DNA from: Virgibacillus salarius
GTDB lineage: Bacteria; Bacillota; Bacilli; Bacillales; Amphibacillaceae
Direction of reading: 5' to 3'
Assembly (NCBI RefSeq): GCF_039521925.1
Contig: NZ_BAAACY010000008.1
Location: 37,553 to 101,552, forward strand
DNA: 64,000 bases
The notes under the pieces were generated by a model. The model did no database searches, was not told the DNA's origin, and was given only the letters and a program-made list of their open reading frames with translations. Numbering within the stretch: position 1 is the stretch's first letter; every line of letters starts with the position of its first letter. Of this stretch, positions 31,420-40,174 are shown piece after piece. A program made the translations under genes and the position numbers.

Positions 31420-31665
31420 ACTTATGACAAGAATTGTTGCACCTTCTCATAGCGGAGACTAATTACGTAGACTCCTGCGGGAATTGCGCGAGCCAAAAAT
31501 CCACTTTGCAACGTGTTCTTCTTTGCAAAGTTAGTTGAGGCCGTGCCCACGGAAAGCGAAGTAATTAGTCGGAGCATTGCCAATATACATCAAACATTTC
31601 AAAATAACTACTTCGCTTAACGCAGTCATTGTACTGATTTTATACTTTCTTAACTTTTAAAAAAG
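31420..31665 (-). repeat. Intergenic repeat family, copy 3, full length
   Basis: On the minus strand the core GTGGGCACGGCCTCAACTAA, AACACGTTG, GTGGATTTTTGGCTCG, TTCCCGCAGGAGTCT matches copy 1. The flank at 31587-31665 recurs in inverted orientation at 63925-64000 with few changes. The full unit is about 245 bases. Confidence 0.75.
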
Positions 31666-31693
31666 ATGCTGAGACAAAAGAATGAAGAAACAA

Positions 31694-31757
31694 TAAAAAA
31701 CTCCCCTTCATGTAGATACAGGTTTTTATTTTTTAATCTGTCTACCTTAAGGGGAGC
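31694..31757 (-). terminator. Terminator of the second siderophore operon
   Basis: CTCCCCTT and AAGGGGAG (31701-31708, 31749-31756) with an inner GTAGATACAG/CTGTCTAC pair and a T run on the minus strand, 16 bases after the stop of the binding-protein gene. Confidence 0.8.
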
Positions 31758-31772
31758 ATATCACAATCCTAT

Positions 31773-32762
31773 TTATTCTGATTTTAATTTATCAACAATG
31801 AAATCTAATTGATGACTTAATGCAATTGGATCGGAAAAATACATATTTTGGACTTTATAATCATAAACATTCCCGTTTTTAACTGCAGGTAAGTTTTCCC
31901 ACATTGTTAACGAGGTAACATCTGACTTCCGTTCTTCTGTATCTCCATTTTCTGATTCTCTTACACCAATGAATATATGATCGGCTTCTTCTAGAAATTC
32001 GGGCACAGCTTCTAATGAAATACTTGCCCAACCTTCATCTTTTGCTTCTTCAGCAGCCTTTTCCGGAGCACTCAAACCAAGTTGATTGTAAATAATTTCT
32101 CCGCCTCTTCCGTAAGACTCACCAAACAAGTATATTTCTTTTTCAGCAAGTTCAATAATAACGACTTTTTCATCGTTCTCAATGACATCTGCTATTTCTT
32201 TTTTCTTTTCTTCTACTTTCTCATCGAAGGTAGCAAAATAGGCCTTTACTGCTTCCTCTTTATTTAATATTTTTCCGAATTCAGTAAGCATTTCTCGATA
32301 ATTATAAGTACCAAAAGGAATTAACACAGTAGGAGCGACTTTTGCAAGCTGTTCATATTTATCTTCTGAATACGTAATAATTAAGTCCGGTTTAAGTGCA
32401 ATTACCTCTTCTATGCTAATTGACGTTTTATCTCCTACATTTTTCGTATCAGATAATTGATCTTTAAAATATGGGGAATCAAATATCCAGCCAGTAGTTG
32501 CAATTGGTGTTACTCCTAGAGCTAATGCATAACCAACATAATCCTGATCAGCGACTAAAACTCGTTCTGGATTTGCCGGAATTTCTACCTCTCCATTTGG
32601 ACTTTCATATACACGTGTTTGCTCAGCTTGTTCCTCTGATTGTTTTGTATCATCCGCTTTACTGTTCTCTGCTTTTTCTTCTTTATCACTATCTCCACAA
32701 GCTGCTAGCAGAAAAATTATTAATAAACAGAAACTGAATGGAAGTATCCGTGAAAATTTCAT
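31773..32762 (-). CDS. Ferric siderophore-binding lipoprotein 2
   Basis: 329 residues. Lipobox LLAAC (Cys 22), a charged linker and a FecB/FhuD-type fold: PERVLVADQDYVGYALALG, EEVIALKPDLIITYSEDKY, FSDPIALSHQLDFIVDKL. Last gene of a three-gene operon with two permeases. Resembles the YfiY group by layout. Confidence 0.9.
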   Translation of the reverse strand: MKFSRILPFSFCLLIIFLLAACGDSDKEEKAENSKADDTKQSEEQAEQTRVYESPNGEVEIPANPERVLVADQDYVGYALALGVTPIATTGWIFDSPYFKDQLSDTKNVGDKTSISIEEVIALKPDLIITYSEDKYEQLAKVAPTVLIPFGTYNYREMLTEFGKILNKEEAVKAYFATFDEKVEEKKKEIADVIENDEKVVIIELAEKEIYLFGESYGRGGEIIYNQLGLSAPEKAAEEAKDEGWASISLEAVPEFLEEADHIFIGVRESENGDTEERKSDVTSLTMWENLPAVKNGNVYDYKVQNMYFSDPIALSHQLDFIVDKLKSE

Positions 32763-32798
32763 CTATAATCCTCTTTTCTTTTTCATTTTTTATTAACC

Positions 32799-33827
32799 TT
32801 ACGATTTACTCAACAAATATAGAAAATATGGTGCTCCAATAATTGCAACTACAATTCCGGCGGGTATTTCAGATGGCTGTAAAATTGCTTTTCCAATAGT
32901 ATCTGCAGCAAGTAATAGTAGAGCCCCTGCAACAGCAGATAACGGTAATAGAAAACGGTGATTTGGTCCAATTAATTTTCTTGCTAGATGTGGGCCTATT
33001 AAGCCGACAAAGGCGATGCCTCCACTAACAGATATACAAGCAGAAGCTAATCCAACCGAAGCAGCGACTACCTTTAATCGCTCTTTCTCCACGGAAACCC
33101 CTAGCCCTGTAGCCACTTCATCACCAAAAGTTAAGACATCAAGCGTTCGTGCTTTCAAAAAGATATATGGTAATAGAATAATCATCCATGGTAATAGCGT
33201 AAATACGAAGCGCCATTCAGCCCCCCAAATCCTTCCTGCCATCCAAACTGCTAACACATCATACTTTTGTTCTGGAAGTTGTAAGGAGACAACTAATAGA
33301 ATTGCATTTAATCCAGCTGCTACCGCAATTCCATTTAACACCAGACGATTAGGTAACAAGCCATTATGCCTATCGTAAGCTAGCATGTAAATAATAATCG
33401 CCGTACTAATGCCACCAATTAAGGATAGAAACGGCAGTAGACCAACGGGTATACTTTCGCCAACTGGGTAGTATGCTAATGCTAAAACTACCATTAGTCC
33501 TGCACCTGTAGTTATCCCTAATATTCCCGGCTCTGCTAAAGGATTACGTGCTACTCCTTGCAAAATACAGCCGGAAACTGCTAGCCCCGCACCAACTAAC
33601 ATAGAGATGATAATTCGTGGAAGTCTAAATTCAAATAAAATCAATTCTTGCTGGGCGGTCCCATTTCCAATGATTGTTTGTAGCAATTCAGAAGGGGCTA
33701 AACGGATCGCGCCAATATTAACACTAATAACAAAAGTAAGCACAATTAAAACAATAAATATAAGTAATATAAGAATCCGTTTTCTTGTTCGTTCATCTTC
33801 GGACCGTATTCCTATAGAGCGCATCAC
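32799..33827 (-). CDS. FecCD-type siderophore permease, second subunit
   Basis: 342 residues with about nine membrane segments. The family signature GAGLAVSGCILQGVARNPLAEP (in parts: GCILQGVARNPLAEPGILG) occurs near 80-100, and GIAFVGLIGPHLARK near 275. Pairs with the next permease. Confidence 0.92.
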   Translation of the reverse strand: MMRSIGIRSEDERTRKRILILLIFIVLIVLTFVISVNIGAIRLAPSELLQTIIGNGTAQQELILFEFRLPRIIISMLVGAGLAVSGCILQGVARNPLAEPGILGITTGAGLMVVLALAYYPVGESIPVGLLPFLSLIGGISTAIIIYMLAYDRHNGLLPNRLVLNGIAVAAGLNAILLVVSLQLPEQKYDVLAVWMAGRIWGAEWRFVFTLLPWMIILLPYIFLKARTLDVLTFGDEVATGLGVSVEKERLKVVAASVGLASACISVSGGIAFVGLIGPHLARKLIGPNHRFLLPLSAVAGALLLLAADTIGKAILQPSEIPAGIVVAIIGAPYFLYLLSKS

Positions 33828-34873
33828 AGATTCCTCCTTTCTTTTCTAGCAACATAAAGGAAGAATGGAACACCAATTAAAGCAAATAACGCACCAATTG
33901 GCGTTTCTTGTGGTGCATTAATCATACGCGCACCTATATCTGCTATACAAGTAAGAAAGCCGCCTATCACAGCTGAGCATGGAATAATAAGCCGATAATC
34001 AACTCCAACAAAAAAGCGGGCAATATGCGGAACAATTAAGCCAACAAAACCTATTGGACCAGCAACTGCGACAGCAACTCCAGCTATTAACAACACGATA
34101 ATAAAGCCTGCTGCACGTACAAGCTTCGTCCGCTGTCCTAATCCTTTGGCTACATCATCACCAAGACTTAGGATCGTAATTGATTTCGATAACAGCATAG
34201 CTGCAATCAGCGCGCCGAGAACCCATGGAAACATTAATTTTAACTGTGTCCATTTCACACCTGCTATACCGCCAGCAAACCAAAAAGCCAAATCCTGACT
34301 TAAACTGAAATAAATGCCTATACCTTCACTTAAAGCTGTAAAAAATGCTGTTACAGCAGCTCCAGCTAACACTATTTTTACAGGTGTTACTACTCCTTTT
34401 CCCATCGAACTAATACCAAATACAAGAACGACGCTTACACCTGCACCTATAAATGAAAAGAGAATTAATCCATTGTAAGACATCCCAGGAAAGAGCGCAA
34501 AGCAAATGGCGACCATAAAGACCGCTCCTGCATTGATCCCTAATATTCCTGGATCAGCTAATGGATTCCTTGTCATCCCTTGCATCATCGCTCCAGCTAC
34601 AGCAAAAGATGCACCAACTAAAACTCCAGCTAAGGTTCTAGGAAGTCTTAGTTCCTGAATAATGGAGTGTGAAGTACTGGTTGGATCATAATGAAATATC
34701 GCTTCCCATACAGTGGAAAATGTAATATCAGCTGCACCTATAGAAATAGAAAGTGTCAGAGCAAATATAGTTGCGATAATACCACCAATTAAAATAATCA
34801 TTGCTGGCAGTGGTCTAGATTTAATAGATTTCGTTGTTGTATGTAGATCGGATGTCCGAGACTCTGCAGCCAT
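33824..34873 (-). CDS. FecCD-type siderophore permease, first subunit
   Basis: 349 residues. GAMMQGMTRNPLADPGILG (about 100) and GFVGLIVPHIARFFVG (about 285) are the FecCD signatures. First gene of the Fur-controlled operon; overlaps the next by 4 bases. The ATG at 34873 is preferred over a GTG at 34885 that sits on its own ribosome site. No ATPase gene follows, so a shared one (YusV/FhuC type) is needed. Confidence 0.92.
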   Translation of the reverse strand: MAAESRTSDLHTTTKSIKSRPLPAMIILIGGIIATIFALTLSISIGAADITFSTVWEAIFHYDPTSTSHSIIQELRLPRTLAGVLVGASFAVAGAMMQGMTRNPLADPGILGINAGAVFMVAICFALFPGMSYNGLILFSFIGAGVSVVLVFGISSMGKGVVTPVKIVLAGAAVTAFFTALSEGIGIYFSLSQDLAFWFAGGIAGVKWTQLKLMFPWVLGALIAAMLLSKSITILSLGDDVAKGLGQRTKLVRAAGFIIVLLIAGVAVAVAGPIGFVGLIVPHIARFFVGVDYRLIIPCSAVIGGFLTCIADIGARMINAPQETPIGALFALIGVPFFLYVARKERRNL

Positions 34874-34921
34874 ATTTCTTCCCACTTCCTTATCAAAAAG
34901 AACTATCTAACCTAATGAAAT

Positions 34922-34970
34922 TGATAATCATTATCATTTATATAGTAGCAATCCTTGATCACTTTGTCTA
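34922..34970 (-). promoter_or_regulatory. Promoter with Fur box
   Basis: TAGACA (34970-34965), 17 bases, TACTAT (34947-34942), then TGATAATGATTATCA (34936-34922), a clear Fur box over the start point. Controls the permease and binding-protein operon. Confidence 0.9.
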
Positions 34971-35097
34971 CATCATTTTAGAGGTTTAAAAGAATTTTTT
35001 CTAGATGATTGTTTGAAGTCACCAGTTTTTCGTTAATGTTCCTTTGAAGTTCACTGATGCTCACAGATTAATCCTCATCCAGCGACAACTAAAATAG

Positions 35098-35130
35098 AAG
35101 CGTGCCGATTTATATAATTCCGGCACGCTT
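35098..35130. terminator. serS terminator
   Basis: AAGCGTGCCG and CGGCACGCTT, 10 perfect pairs around 13 bases, T run on the minus strand side. Confidence 0.88.
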
Positions 35131-35140
35131 TTAGAATAAA

Positions 35141-36415
35141 CTATTTAATTACTTCTTTTCCGCCCATATAAGGTTTTAATACTTTAGGGATCTCAACAGT
35201 ACCATCTGCTTGCTGATAATTTTCGAGGATTGCTGCAACAGTACGACCAATCGCTAGACCAGAACCATTGAGCGTATGCACGAATTCCGGTTTAGCTTTT
35301 ACATCTCTACGGAATCGTATCCCCGCTCGCCTAGCTTGGAAATCCTCAAAATTAGAACAAGAAGAAATTTCACGATACGTGTTTTGACTAGGGATCCAAA
35401 CCTCAATATCATATTTTTTTGCTGCTGTAAAACCTAGATCACCAGTACACATGCTCATAACACGATATGGTAGCTCTAATAACTGTAATACTTTTTCTGC
35501 ATGTCCAGTCAACATTTCCAATGTTTCATAAGATTCTTCTGGTTTAACAAAATGAACAAGCTCCACTTTATTAAATTGATGCTGGCGAATCAATCCTCTA
35601 GTATCTCTACCTGCTGATCCTGCTTCAGAACGGAAGCACCCACTAAATGCGGCATATTTTTTTGGCAAGTCATCACTAGATAAGATTTCATCCCGATGAT
35701 AATTCGTTACTGGTACTTCCGCGGTTGGTGCCATAAAGTAATCCCAATCAACTAATTTAAATGCATCCTCCTCGAACTTCGGCAGCTGTCCTGTTCCGGT
35801 CATACTTGTACGATTTACCATATATGGTGGAATCATTTCCTCATAACCATGTTCATCCGCATGTAGATCCATCATAAAATTCCATAAAGCACGCTCTAAG
35901 CGTGCCCCTAAGCCTTTGTAGAATACAAAACGGCTGCCAGTCACTTTCCCTGCACGTTCAAAATCCAATATACCCAAATTTGTTGCGATATCCCAATGTG
36001 GTTGAGCTTCATAAGCAAAGTTTGGACGTTCGCCCCATTGACGCACTTCAATGTTATCATCTTCATCTTCACCAACAGGTACACTTTCATGTGGAATGTT
36101 TGGAATGGATAGCATAATTTGCCCCAATTGTTCCTCGATTTCTTTTAAATTTTTATCCAGTATAGCAATCTTTTCACCAACCTCGCGCATTTCCTTGATA
36201 GCTGGCTCTGCATCTTTCTTTTCTCTTTTTAATACAGATATTTGTTTAGATGCTTCATTTCGCTTTGCCTTCAGCTGTTCTGTTTCAGCTATAAGCTTAC
36301 GCCGGTTTTCGTCAAGGTCCTCAAAACGATCCAGCTCTGATAAATCTTCGCCACGATGGGTTAATTTTGCTTTCACTTCTTGAAAATTGTTTCGTAAAAA
36401 TTTCATGTCTAGCAT
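35141..36415 (-). CDS. serS: Seryl-tRNA synthetase
   Basis: 424 residues. N-terminal coiled-coil arm (about 28-105) that grips tRNA-Ser, then the class II core: motif 2 FRSEAGSAGRDTRGLIRQHQ (about 262-281) and motif 3 GSGLAIGRTVAAILE (about 385). AAGGAGG upstream. Under T-box control. Confidence 0.97.
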   Translation of the reverse strand: MLDMKFLRNNFQEVKAKLTHRGEDLSELDRFEDLDENRRKLIAETEQLKAKRNEASKQISVLKREKKDAEPAIKEMREVGEKIAILDKNLKEIEEQLGQIMLSIPNIPHESVPVGEDEDDNIEVRQWGERPNFAYEAQPHWDIATNLGILDFERAGKVTGSRFVFYKGLGARLERALWNFMMDLHADEHGYEEMIPPYMVNRTSMTGTGQLPKFEEDAFKLVDWDYFMAPTAEVPVTNYHRDEILSSDDLPKKYAAFSGCFRSEAGSAGRDTRGLIRQHQFNKVELVHFVKPEESYETLEMLTGHAEKVLQLLELPYRVMSMCTGDLGFTAAKKYDIEVWIPSQNTYREISSCSNFEDFQARRAGIRFRRDVKAKPEFVHTLNGSGLAIGRTVAAILENYQQADGTVEIPKVLKPYMGGKEVIK

Positions 36416-36460
36416 TACAATTGTCCTCCTTAGTTATGTTATGTCTAATAAATAAAAATC

Positions 36461-36660
36461 AAAAAACTCCCGTCCCTAATGAAATAGGGACGAGAGTAAA
36501 ATTCCCGCGTTGCCACCCTGATTGAAGAGAAATCTCTTCCGGCTTATCGTTTTAACGGTACGTCACCGGGTTTACTTACTATCCAAAGAATTCCATAAAC
36601 CAATTCAAGGATGGATTCATAGCTATCTAATATCGATTCACACCAACCATCGATTCTCTT
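36461..36660 (-). promoter_or_regulatory. T-box leader of serS, Ser (UCC) specifier
   Basis: On the minus strand GGTGGCAACGCGGGAA at 36517-36502 is the T-box; the terminator is GTCCCTA/TAGGGAC with a T run at 36461-36495. The specifier loop reads GAA-TCC-ATC (codon at 36615-36613), in the same frame as the proC leader. Confidence 0.93.
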
Positions 36661-36664
36661 TAAG

Positions 36665-36692
36665 AAGATAAACTACTACTATTTCCTGTCAA
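36665..36692 (-). promoter_or_regulatory. serS promoter
   Basis: TTGACA (36692-36687) and TATCTT (36670-36665) with 16 bases between on the minus strand. Confidence 0.65.
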
Positions 36693-36944
36693 CATCGTTT
36701 TATATAGGTATTATATTACATCATAGCTGATTTTTTATGTATATGCAACTATCATTTTTTTGCAACTGCGCACCCCCATCCCTCGTTTGTTGTCGTCCAT
36801 AATGCCAAAGATGTATCTGGAAGAACATTTTTTGCTACAGCTACCGTATCCTATCGCCCAACATGTTGAAGCGAATGTAATAGAGCAAGGTGTTGACAAC
36901 CAAAAAGAGAATAAAAAAAGGCTCAGACATAGTACGCTAATCAA

Positions 36945-37058
36945 AAAACCGAACGATAATTCGAAGCAATGGTACCGTCCCCTGGAAGTTAAAGTGAAAA
37001 ATCTAACTTCCGGGATAACCACCTTTAACTAGCATTCGAATTCGTTCGGTCTTATTCT
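36945..37058. repeat. Inverted-repeat element in the serS-pdxT gap
   Basis: Outer arms ACCGAACGATAATTCGAA and TTCGAATTCGTTCGGT pair imperfectly, and an inner hairpin GGAAGTTA/TAACTTCC lies at its centre. The outer arm resembles the terminator stem at 19472. The rest of the gap (36700-36944, 37059-37122) holds open frames on both strands but none with coding sense. Confidence 0.45.
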
Positions 37059-37122
37059 GATTATAAAACTCCTACATGCAAAGAAAAAGCATTTGAGTTA
37101 TGTCTCATCAGGTTTACTAGTG

Positions 37123-37707
37123 TTAAGTACTTGCTACAGCTTTCTTAACCATCTGAACAAAATAAGCAATCATCCGATTATCATCTGTTAATTCAGGATG
37201 AAAAGCTGTTGCTAGATAGTTACCTTGTCTAACTGTAACAATGTGTTCGTTATACGTAGCAAGTATCTCTACATCGGGTCCTGCTTTAACAACATAGGGC
37301 GCGCGAATAAACACAGCATTAAAATCTGCTGCAATACCATGCACCTCTACATCGGCCTCAAAACTCGCAACCTGACGTCCAAATGCATTACGAGCAACTT
37401 CCATATCAATTAGTTTTAAATGTGCAGTATCTTGATCCTTTATGGCAGTCGCCATTAAAATCATTCCAGCACACGTGCCAAAGATAGGCTTACCTTGCTT
37501 ACCAAAATCTTGAATAGCATCAAAAAAGTCATAGCTGTCAATTAATCTTCTAATCGTTGTGCTTTCACCGCCAGGAAGAATTAATCCATCAATCTCAGCT
37601 AGCTGTTCTTTTCGTTTTATCTCTATTGCATTAGCACTACAAGCCTTTACAGCCCGAAGATGCTCGCGGACTGCACCTTGTAATGCAAGCACTCCAATTG
37701 TTGTCAT
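37123..37707 (-). CDS. pdxT: Pyridoxal 5'-phosphate synthase glutaminase subunit
   Basis: 194 residues. Class I amidotransferase: LPGGESTTI (about 47), nucleophile GTCAGMIL (Cys about 79), FHPELT (His/Glu about 170). Supplies ammonia to PdxS for vitamin B6 synthesis. AAGGAAGGA upstream, 15 bases after pdxS. Confidence 0.96.
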   Translation of the reverse strand: MTTIGVLALQGAVREHLRAVKACSANAIEIKRKEQLAEIDGLILPGGESTTIRRLIDSYDFFDAIQDFGKQGKPIFGTCAGMILMATAIKDQDTAHLKLIDMEVARNAFGRQVASFEADVEVHGIAADFNAVFIRAPYVVKAGPDVEILATYNEHIVTVRQGNYLATAFHPELTDDNRMIAYFVQMVKKAVAST

Positions 37708-37722
37708 ATGGAATCCTTCCTT

Positions 37723-38607
37723 CTATTCACTACGATCCTGCATACGATCATGTGCTTCAATGGTGCTCATTTCAATACCTTTCATGGCAACCCCAAGGTC
37801 CTTAGAAAGTTCTGCAATCAATTTATAATCTCGGTAATGTGTTGTCGCCTCTACAATGGCCTTAGCAAACTTGGCAGGATTTGCAGATTTGAAGATACCT
37901 GAACCAACAAATACACCATCAGCCCCTAACTCCATCATGAGTGCAGCATCACTTGGTGTCGCTATCCCACCAGCTGCAAAATTAACCACAGGTAGACGGC
38001 CATCCTCACGAATTTCGATTAGTAATTCGAACGGTGCACCTATCTCCTTGGCATAAGTCATCACTTCATCTCTTGACATCGCAGTAAGCTTCCTAATTTC
38101 TGATTGTACCTGACGCATGTGACGAACTGCTTCTACAATATTCCCTGTTCCAGGTTCACCTTTGGTACGTAACATGGAAGCACCCTCGCCAATCCGACGT
38201 GCCGCTTCTCCTAGATTACGACAGCCACAAACAAATGGTACGGTATAATCTGATTTATTAATATGATACACATCATCAGCTGGTGTTAAGACTTCACTTT
38301 CATCAATATAGTCAACACCCATTGCTTCTAACACTCGTGCTTCTGTGATATGTCCAATGCGTGCCTTTGCCATTACAGGAATCGAGACAGCATTTAGCAC
38401 TTCTTCTGTTATAGTAGGGTCCGCCATACGAGCGACACCACCAGCTGCTCGTATATCAGATGGAACACGTTCAAGAGCCATTACCGCAACTGCTCCTGCT
38501 TCCTCAGCAATCTTCGCCTGTTCAGCATTGACAACGTCCATAATAACGCCGCCCTTTTGCATTTCTGCCATACCACGTTTTACACGTTCTGTACCTGTAT
38601 GAGACAT
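37723..38607 (-). CDS. pdxS: Pyridoxal 5'-phosphate synthase subunit PdxS
   Basis: 294 residues. A TIM barrel that builds PLP from ribose 5-phosphate, glyceraldehyde 3-phosphate and ammonia. MAEMQKGGVIMDV at the N-terminus, Schiff-base Lys in VMAKARIGH (about 80), Lys in RTKGEPGTGN (about 149) and FAAGGIATPSDAALMMELGA. AAGGGGGAG upstream. Confidence 0.97.
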   Translation of the reverse strand: MSHTGTERVKRGMAEMQKGGVIMDVVNAEQAKIAEEAGAVAVMALERVPSDIRAAGGVARMADPTITEEVLNAVSIPVMAKARIGHITEARVLEAMGVDYIDESEVLTPADDVYHINKSDYTVPFVCGCRNLGEAARRIGEGASMLRTKGEPGTGNIVEAVRHMRQVQSEIRKLTAMSRDEVMTYAKEIGAPFELLIEIREDGRLPVVNFAAGGIATPSDAALMMELGADGVFVGSGIFKSANPAKFAKAIVEATTHYRDYKLIAELSKDLGVAMKGIEMSTIEAHDRMQDRSE

Positions 38608-38674
38608 ATAAACTCCCCCTTGTTATAAAATAACTATATCAGATGATCAAGTTTTCCTCTTTAAGAAAAATTGA

Positions 38675-40009
38675 TTAGAATAAGCCTTTCACCCAATCAA
38701 CTACTGTCGTAAATAAATCAGCAAAGAAATCACCAATTGCTCCAAGTGTTAACATAAACCAGTTGGATTTTTCAACTGTTTCATTCGCTACAACATCTAC
38801 CGTACTATTACTATCTTTAATAATATAGCCATAGTCATTCTCGCCCTTATATTTAAGCTGTGCTGTCCCAATCTTTTCTCCCTTTTTAATTGGTGCAGTC
38901 AATTTGCCCTCTTTATTTAACAAATCTTTATTTATTGTATATTCCATACTATATTTATCTTTTTCATTAGGCTTAATAGGTATCGTTATTCCTTCTTTAA
39001 TAGAAATATCAACCTGATCTTCCTTTCCTTTCGCTACTGGAAGGGAGGATTTACCTTTTACTTGATGTCCTGCCGGAAATACCTCTGTGCTTTCAAACTG
39101 TTGGAAACCATAATTAAATAATTTGGCAGTCTCCTCAAATCGCTTTTCTTCACTATCCGTTTGCATCACAACTGAAATCAAGCGCTGATTATTTTTTTTA
39201 GCTGTTCCTGTAAAGCAGTAACCAGCTAAATCAGTATATCCTGTCTTTAACCCATCTACACCTTCATAATAAAATTGCTCTAAAAAGGTTGTTTTATGCG
39301 GAAGCATGTGGTTCCAATTTCGGATCTCTTTTCCATCAAATTCGGTGGATGGCATGCTAGAAACCTCTAACGATTCTGGATAGTCATTTACTAGATGATA
39401 GGCAAGTAGCGCAGCAGATTCCGCAGAAAGCAAGTTTGTACCATTAGGATCTGTTCCTTCTGGATGGTTTTTTCCCAATGATTCATTGTCTAAACCAGTG
39501 GAATTAACGAATTTAAAGTCAGGAAGCCCCATTTCCTCTCCCTTTTTATTCATCATTTTCACAAATTCCGCTTCTGAACCTGCAATCAATTCAGCTAATG
39601 CAATCGAAGTAGCATTATCAGAGTTGATTGCCATTGCGTTATACAAATCTTTTACTTTATAATCCTTCGATTGTTCTAATCCTATTCCTGAAAAAGAAGC
39701 ATTAGCAGAAATGCTGTATGGATAGTCACTAATCTGTGTTGTTGTATCCCAGCTGATTTGACCCTTTTCGATGGCTTCCCATACGAGATATTCTGTCATC
39801 ATTTTGGTCATACTAGCTGGAGGAAGAGCCACATCCGCATTCTTGGCAAATAAAATTTTACCAGTATTTGCATCTACTAATATCGCAGATTCTGCCTCAA
39901 TATCCAATGTTTCTGCAGCATTTGCAGTAAATGGCTTTGCAATGATAGAAACCATCATTACCATCGCTGCTAGTAAAATGACGAAACTCTTTTGTAGACT
40001 ATGTTTCAA
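38675..40009 (-). CDS. dacA: D-alanyl-D-alanine carboxypeptidase (PBP5)
   Basis: 444 residues. Signal peptide (cleavage after ANA, about 31), then Ser-x-x-Lys in PPASMTKMM (about 67), SDN (about 127), KTG in DGLKTGYT (about 233) and a C-terminal amphipathic helix (WFMLTLGAIGDFFADLF) that holds it to the membrane. Trims peptidoglycan side chains. TTG start with GGAGG 9 bases upstream. Confidence 0.95.
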   Translation of the reverse strand: MKHSLQKSFVILLAAMVMMVSIIAKPFTANAAETLDIEAESAILVDANTGKILFAKNADVALPPASMTKMMTEYLVWEAIEKGQISWDTTTQISDYPYSISANASFSGIGLEQSKDYKVKDLYNAMAINSDNATSIALAELIAGSEAEFVKMMNKKGEEMGLPDFKFVNSTGLDNESLGKNHPEGTDPNGTNLLSAESAALLAYHLVNDYPESLEVSSMPSTEFDGKEIRNWNHMLPHKTTFLEQFYYEGVDGLKTGYTDLAGYCFTGTAKKNNQRLISVVMQTDSEEKRFEETAKLFNYGFQQFESTEVFPAGHQVKGKSSLPVAKGKEDQVDISIKEGITIPIKPNEKDKYSMEYTINKDLLNKEGKLTAPIKKGEKIGTAQLKYKGENDYGYIIKDSNSTVDVVANETVEKSNWFMLTLGAIGDFFADLFTTVVDWVKGLF

Positions 40010-40174
40010 CTTTCTGTACCTCCAACCTGTAGTTTAACCTCTATGTTTGTTGCACACTTTTTCAATTTAAGGATGCACTTAGTTATTTTACCATAGAAAT
40101 AGACAAAAAAATAGACAGGGAAATATCCCCATCTACAATTTTTTCATCGACTAGTACAAAGTTTGTCGTAAAGA

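Noticed and set aside
36735..37032. Open frames on both strands before pdxT, one with a basic transposase-like tail
   Set aside because: Neither has a ribosome site or a recognisable family, and they overlap each other and an inverted repeat.
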